DNA of 64,000 nucleotides from assembly GCA_949710005.1 (NCBI GenBank), contig OX453274.1, forward strand, positions 13,950,831-14,014,830, written 5' to 3'. Under the pieces are notes generated by a model. The model saw only the letters and a program-made list of their open reading frames with translations, was not told the origin of the DNA and did no database searches. Position 1 is the stretch's first letter. Each line of letters begins with the position of its first letter. The DNA comes from Ricordea florida. Taxonomy: Eukaryota > Cnidaria > Anthozoa > Corallimorpharia > Ricordeidae. Shown here piece by piece: positions 59,740 to 64,000 of the stretch. The translations under genes were made by a program, and so were the position numbers.

Positions 59740-60930
59740 GTGCCGCGATCCGATCGAGTTCCTGAGGGTTTCCTCGGCTATTCTGATTAGTTGCTTCTTA
59801 TCAACAATCGTTACTGGCCCTGCTTTTCATCGATGTTTATTTTCGAAGCATGGCTCATACAGTTCTCTTTATTACAGAGGCTTGAAATCCAATATTTGCA
59901 TCCGAAACAGATTTTGATCCACCATAGCAGACAACATAATCGGGATATCCCAAGTGCCGCGATCGCTTGAGGAACAGCACTGTATGATGTACTAGTTGAC
60001 CAATTTTCACCTTCGGTGCTCATTTCTTCGCCCTGCTAATCGCCTTCAAAAACAGTTCAGAGTAGCACAAATCAGTTCTACAGAAAGCAAAGATGTCAAA
60101 TGTCACGCGAACGTCTGGGTTGTGTTGATCCGAAGACCACATGTATTCTTGGGCAAAAAACTCGCAATTTACAGCAAACTCCGCCATGTTTAGTATCAAA
60201 ATTTTCAGTGAAAAACAAGCTTTCTAATGCTGTAGAGCATTATGGGGTACAAGGAAAATCAACGGTACGTTTGGCCAGTAAACATCCCCATGGACATGTC
60301 GAATTTTGGCGGGGAATATTAAAATTTGTCACGCAACCACTAGACCGGATCGGTTTTTGTTTGCTAAAAATATACAATTATTACCATCGGAAAAAATAAA
60401 TTATTGCCAAAACCAAGTTTTCTATTGCTTTAAAAAATAAGCTTTTGATCATGTACTTCCTCAGGCTACATTGTAGGCGACCAGAGCTTCGAAAAATGAC
60501 TTAACGGATGCACTTTTCGCCGTTCTATGATTCTTTCAACCAAGTGTTTTTTCCAAGTCTTCTTTCTTTTGGATGTCTTGTAAAGAATGACAGAAGATAG
60601 AGCATTTAGCTCTGAATAATGAAGAACATTTCTCAATCGACGGCTACTCGTATTTTCCGCCATTTTGATTTTAGGGGTAACACCGCAGATAGCATACGGG
60701 CTCAAATGTCCGCGATTTCTGGCCATGGGTTGTCGACCCTCTTTCCAATCCAGCTACACCACTTGCGGCTGCTATCTCCTCAAGTGAACGAACACTGTTT
60801 CTGCCCACCATACTCTCATGCAACATATAGACCATATTCTCTAATATTTGTATTTCTGGCTAGGTCACCGAGAATACATCGTGGACCACCCCTATTAAAC
60901 AAATGATCTACTTTGCGAACAAACATATTT
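59740..60930. other. Stretch without a supported gene
   Basis: Several short frames on both strands (near 59811, 60100 and 60619), none with a motif I recognise. It may be decayed viral or unrelated inserted sequence. Confidence 0.35.
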
Positions 60931-60939
60931 TGGATAAGG

Positions 60940-61565
60940 CGCTATATAATACCGGATAATATTGTTATTGAAAGTATCTGTGTAGGAGAATCGCTAGAGG
61001 GCAGAATAGTAGAGGAGAGTATAAAACATGCTTTAGCACACCTTAAAGAGTACAAGGATGAGTCCAGAATGATTGAATGTGTGTAAATGGTTAAAATGAC
61101 ACATGAAATACTAACGGATGAGCTAATACACAGCAGTAGGACACCACCCGGTATATTTAGTATCTATCGTCCTTTCGCCAAAAATGGGCATGTGTACGCA
61201 CTACAGTTCTCGCTAGATGAAGTGGGCAATATAGGGCAGGGTATACTTGATAACTATAACACATGTTTGGAGAAAGAACCCAGTGCTGAGAAAGTGGCAT
61301 GGTTGACTTGTAGGTTACTGTCCGAGCATCCATTTAGCGATGGAAATGGTCGACTTTGCCTTTTGGCGAATCACGCATTCAAGACAATAACCCCTACGAA
61401 GGTATCGCGATATGGGAGGATTGGACCATATGTGTAGTCCACTTCTGTAAGACAGGGAAGCCCACAAAAATGGTCCAGCCATTTGTCGAGTCAAGGCGTT
61501 ATAAAAAAATACCCTCCTCTGAGCGTTACTGCTTATCCATACTACTAGAGGTGTGGCGCCTTTTG
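60940..61565 (+). pseudogene. Fic-domain protein, broken
   Basis: The frame begins near 60940 with helical sequence (NIVIESICVGESLEGRIVEE). It meets an in-frame TAA at 61084-61086 and continues from ATG 61087 (MVKMTHEILTDELIHSS, then RTPPGIFSIYRPF) to the Fic motif HPFSDGNGRLCL (61327-61362). A shift near 61400 leads to AIWEDWTICVVHFCKTGKP. Fic enzymes transfer AMP or similar groups to hydroxyl side chains; the motif His is the catalytic base. The last motif Arg expected in HxFx(D/E)GNGRxxR is absent. It is interrupted downstream by a LINE and lies inside the TIRs, so I treat it as cargo of the viral element. Confidence 0.7.
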
Positions 61566-63400
61566 TAGACTTTCTCGGTGAAGCTATCGAAGAAAATCCA
61601 AAACGCTTCTGGTTTTATGTAAAACAACTGAAGAAAGAAGACCATGGCGTAGCTGACCTCGAGTACGAAGGCAAAATATTCAGTGACGTACAGAGAGATT
61701 AGAGCGGAAATTTTGAACAAACAATTCTCCTCTGTTTTTACTGAAGAATCCGACTTAGACCCCCCAAGTGTAGGAAACGAACCAAAGCCAAGCATAAGCC
61801 CTCTTGTAATCACCATCACTGGTGTCACCAAGCAGCTAACCTCACTGAAAACCAATGAAGCTTGCGGCCCGGATAATATTCCTTCTTGGTTTCTTAAAGA
61901 GTACGCACAAGAGATTTTCACCTATCTTAACTGACATCTATCAAGACTCTATTAACACTGGAAATGTTCCATTGAAATGGAGATGTGCCAATGTTTGCGC
62001 AGTTTTTAAGAAAGGCAAAAAGTCAAACTACAGGCCAATTTCCTTAACTTGTATCGCATCCAAAATACTTGAACACATAATCCATAGTCACGTGATGAAA
62101 CATCTGCAAGTGAATGATATCCTTTCAGACTGCCAACACGGATTCAGGGCCAAAAGATCAACCGAATCCCAACTCATTTTAACAATACATGACTTGGCCA
62201 ACTCACTTGACAATGATAAATCCGTGCATGCCGTGGTACTGGATTTTGCAAAGGCCTTCGATAAGGTTCCCCACCGGCGACTCTTAGCAAAATTACAATA
62301 TTATGGAATTCAAGGCAAATTGCTCCGCTGGCTTGAATCCTTCCTTACTCAACGTACCCAGTCCGTCGTCTGCGAAGGAAAATCTTCAAAATCTTCTCCT
62401 GTGACGTCCAGAGTTCCCCAAGGAACTTTGCTTGGCCCGTTGTTGTTCTTATCATATATTAACGATCTTCCTGATAATCTTCAGTCCTCCGTTAAGCTAT
62501 TCGCAGATGACGCTCTACTGTATGGTGTAATTGCAAATGATACAGATTGTGACCACCTACAAGACGACCTACAGAAACTAGAACAATGGCAAAATCAGTG
62601 GCAAATGAAATTCAATCCATCAAAATGCAAGATATTGTGTATTTCAAATAAAAGACCTCCACCTGTAAAGAAATACACATTTTGCGGAGTCGAACTAGAA
62701 CAAGTTGACGACATCACCTATCTAGGAATTACAATAACAAGTAAACTGAAATGGGATCAACATGTATCGACAGTCTCAAGTAAAGCTTCTCAAGTACTTG
62801 GCGTTGTGCGGCGAAACTTACATAACTGTCCAAGATCGGTAAGAGAAACGGCGTACAAGACTTTAGTCCGACCTACCCTCCAATATGCAAGTGCCGCATG
62901 GGATCCCCACTACGAGAAGGATATTCAAAAGATGGAAAGAGTTCAGAGAAAGGCAGCGCGATTCTGCGCGGGCAACTACAACCCCTATGCAAGCGTGAAA
63001 GATATGCTTCAGGAACTTAATTGGGAAACCCTAGCCACGAGACGAAAAATCGCCAGACTCTCCTTTATGTATAAACTCTCCCACAACCTTACCGATTTCT
63101 TAGTAACAGCCCATTTGAAACCAAATTATGAGAGAAGAACCCGTGGGAGCCACGATTTTAAATTTTTAGTTCCAAGATCAAAGAAAAATGTTTTTAGGTT
63201 TTCATTTTTTCCAAGAACAATCTGTGAATGGAACTCCCTTCCAGATGATATTGTAAATACAACCTCTGTAAATAGTTTTAAATCTAAGTTAGTTAATAGT
63301 TTTTAATATTTTTAACATTCCTTTTAGTTTTTAACGGTTGGTGTGATATCTGCAGATTTTTACCGACCAAATTAAATGTAGATTTCGATTTCGATCTTTC
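61566..63400 (+). mobile_element. 5'-truncated LINE with reverse transcriptase (CR1/L2-type)
   Basis: LINE protein begins near 61566 (EAIEENPKRFWFYVKQLKK). After a stop at 61701 and a frameshift near 61920, a long frame to 63306 carries the RT: SNYRPISLTCIASKILE, HGFRAKRSTESQL, VVLDFAKAFDKVPH, SRVPQGTLLGPLLF, LFADDALLYG (catalytic Asp pair), LGITITSKLKWDQH and a C-terminal part ending NSFKSKLVNSF. The 3' tail has short TTTCGA repeats (63382-63398), typical of CR1/L2-clade ends. The copy inserted into the Fic region and is 5'-truncated in the usual way. Confidence 0.8.
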
Positions 63401-63540
63401 GCAATAATCAGTGGACAACACTATCCACAAACGCAATACCCCCGCCCCTCTCCTCGAGATTCGAAACATACGTGCCTGTGAGTTGATGTATACCAATATT
63501 TCTTACTCCCTAGGATCGCGAGACCGCAGAACGCCTAACT

Positions 63541-63698
63541 GATAGGACATGACTCTTCGAAAATACCCTGCTCAGTTATGTCGTTTGCCGTGCTTTTTAT
63601 GTACCATGAAAGACTGCACTTGTCTAATAGGGTGACCGTTCTGCAGCCTCGGGGAGGCCGGAAAGCAAGCGAAAGTACACTACCTAAACGTTATTAGT
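63541..63698 (-). repeat. Right terminal inverted repeat
   Basis: Read on the minus strand it begins ACTAATAACGTTTAGGTAGT and contains GGCCTCCCCGAGGCTGCAGA and GCAAACGACATAACTGAGCA, as in the left arm. Confidence 0.85.
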
Positions 63699-64000
63699 TT
63701 TATACCGACACCTTCTTCTACATATATTATTGTGTCCAGTATTTTTCGTCGTCTTTCCCATTAGAATTTTCTTATCAAGAAGTTTCCTATGAAAGGTTGA
63801 CCCCGACAAGTAGTACAATTGAGGTCGTTTCTTAACTCATTCTATTCCTTATTACACTTGTCTCGCACCCTCCCCATTTTCTTTCTCGTTACAGTTGTCA
63901 TAACTCAACATTCTTCAGAACGGATGAGGTCACTTCTTTTATTATTACATAGCCCATTTATTCTTTTTCCTTTTGAGACAATACAGCACAATTGCCAGAA
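63699..64000. other. Host intron sequence after the right TIR
   Basis: No gene seen. Presumably the continuation of the host surface-gene intron. Confidence 0.4.

Larger units (their letters stand above)
38433..63698. mobile_element. 25-kb TIR-bounded viral-type (Polinton/adintovirus-like) element with nested insertions
   Basis: The ends are imperfect inverted repeats of about 160 bp (38433-38595 and 63541-63698). Between them lie viral-type genes: polB fragments, packaging ATPase, a collagen/tail-fibre-like protein, a Fic gene and unknown ORFs. Later insertions fill it: the 12-kb Helentron-like nest, a LINE at 53.58-56.35 kb and a LINE at 61.56-63.40 kb. Without them roughly 8.5 kb remain, so parts of the original genome are missing. 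It lies in a host intron just 3' of a TM exon. I could not find a convincing target-site duplication. Confidence 0.75.

Overview
The window looks like AT-rich anthozoan (coral or anemone type) cnidarian nuclear DNA. It has spliced genes with GT-AG introns, phase-1 Ig/FN3 module exons, long non-coding stretches, microsatellites, and many transposon and virus-derived relics. The organism call is an inference from gene architecture and from protein families that I know mainly from cnidarian gene sets. No rRNA, tRNA or CRISPR array was recognised.

1-10.4 kb: an endogenous Polinton/Maverick- or adintovirus-like element, open at the left window edge. Read on the minus strand it runs: acidic leader exon, protein-primed type B DNA polymerase (broken), intact DDE integrase with a C-terminal chromodomain, two tandem related virion-type proteins (both broken), an intact small basic Gly-rich protein, and an F54H12.2-like putative capsid gene (frameshifted, running off the edge). 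On the plus strand, behind a CCAAT-rich divergent region, lies a three-exon RING-type Cys-rich gene. 10.4-16.9 kb holds only repeats and MITE-like inverted repeats.

17.0-23.5 kb (minus): a seven-exon gene of about 1,322 codons. All splice phases agree by hand. It has Cys-rich modules, a C2H2 finger and a C-terminal SAP-like domain, and belongs to an uncharacterised cnidarian-expanded family. An in-frame TAA lies just upstream of the model.

23.6-38.4 kb (plus): a host cell-surface gene built of symmetric phase 1-1 exons. In order they are a degenerate Ig exon, an Ig exon, two FN3 exons, a stalk exon and a transmembrane exon. Its introns carry a 21-bp minisatellite, a Tc1/mariner-like fragment, MITEs, a long hairpin and a decayed Crypton-type tyrosine recombinase.

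38.43-63.70 kb: about 50 bp past the transmembrane exon starts a 25-kb unit bounded by about 160-bp imperfect terminal inverted repeats. It is a second, different viral-type element with an opening gene of unknown function, polB pieces, a packaging ATPase, a collagen-plus-tail-fibre-like protein, a Fic-domain gene and some unrecognised ORFs. It has been filled by later insertions: a 12-kb nest of Helentron/HINE-like repeats that cuts polB at its Exo I motif (and contains a 200-N gap), a LINE at 53.6-56.35 kb and a second LINE at 61.56-63.4 kb. The two viral elements and the nested repeats show repeated invasion of one locus, and the virus-derived genes of the second element are all broken.
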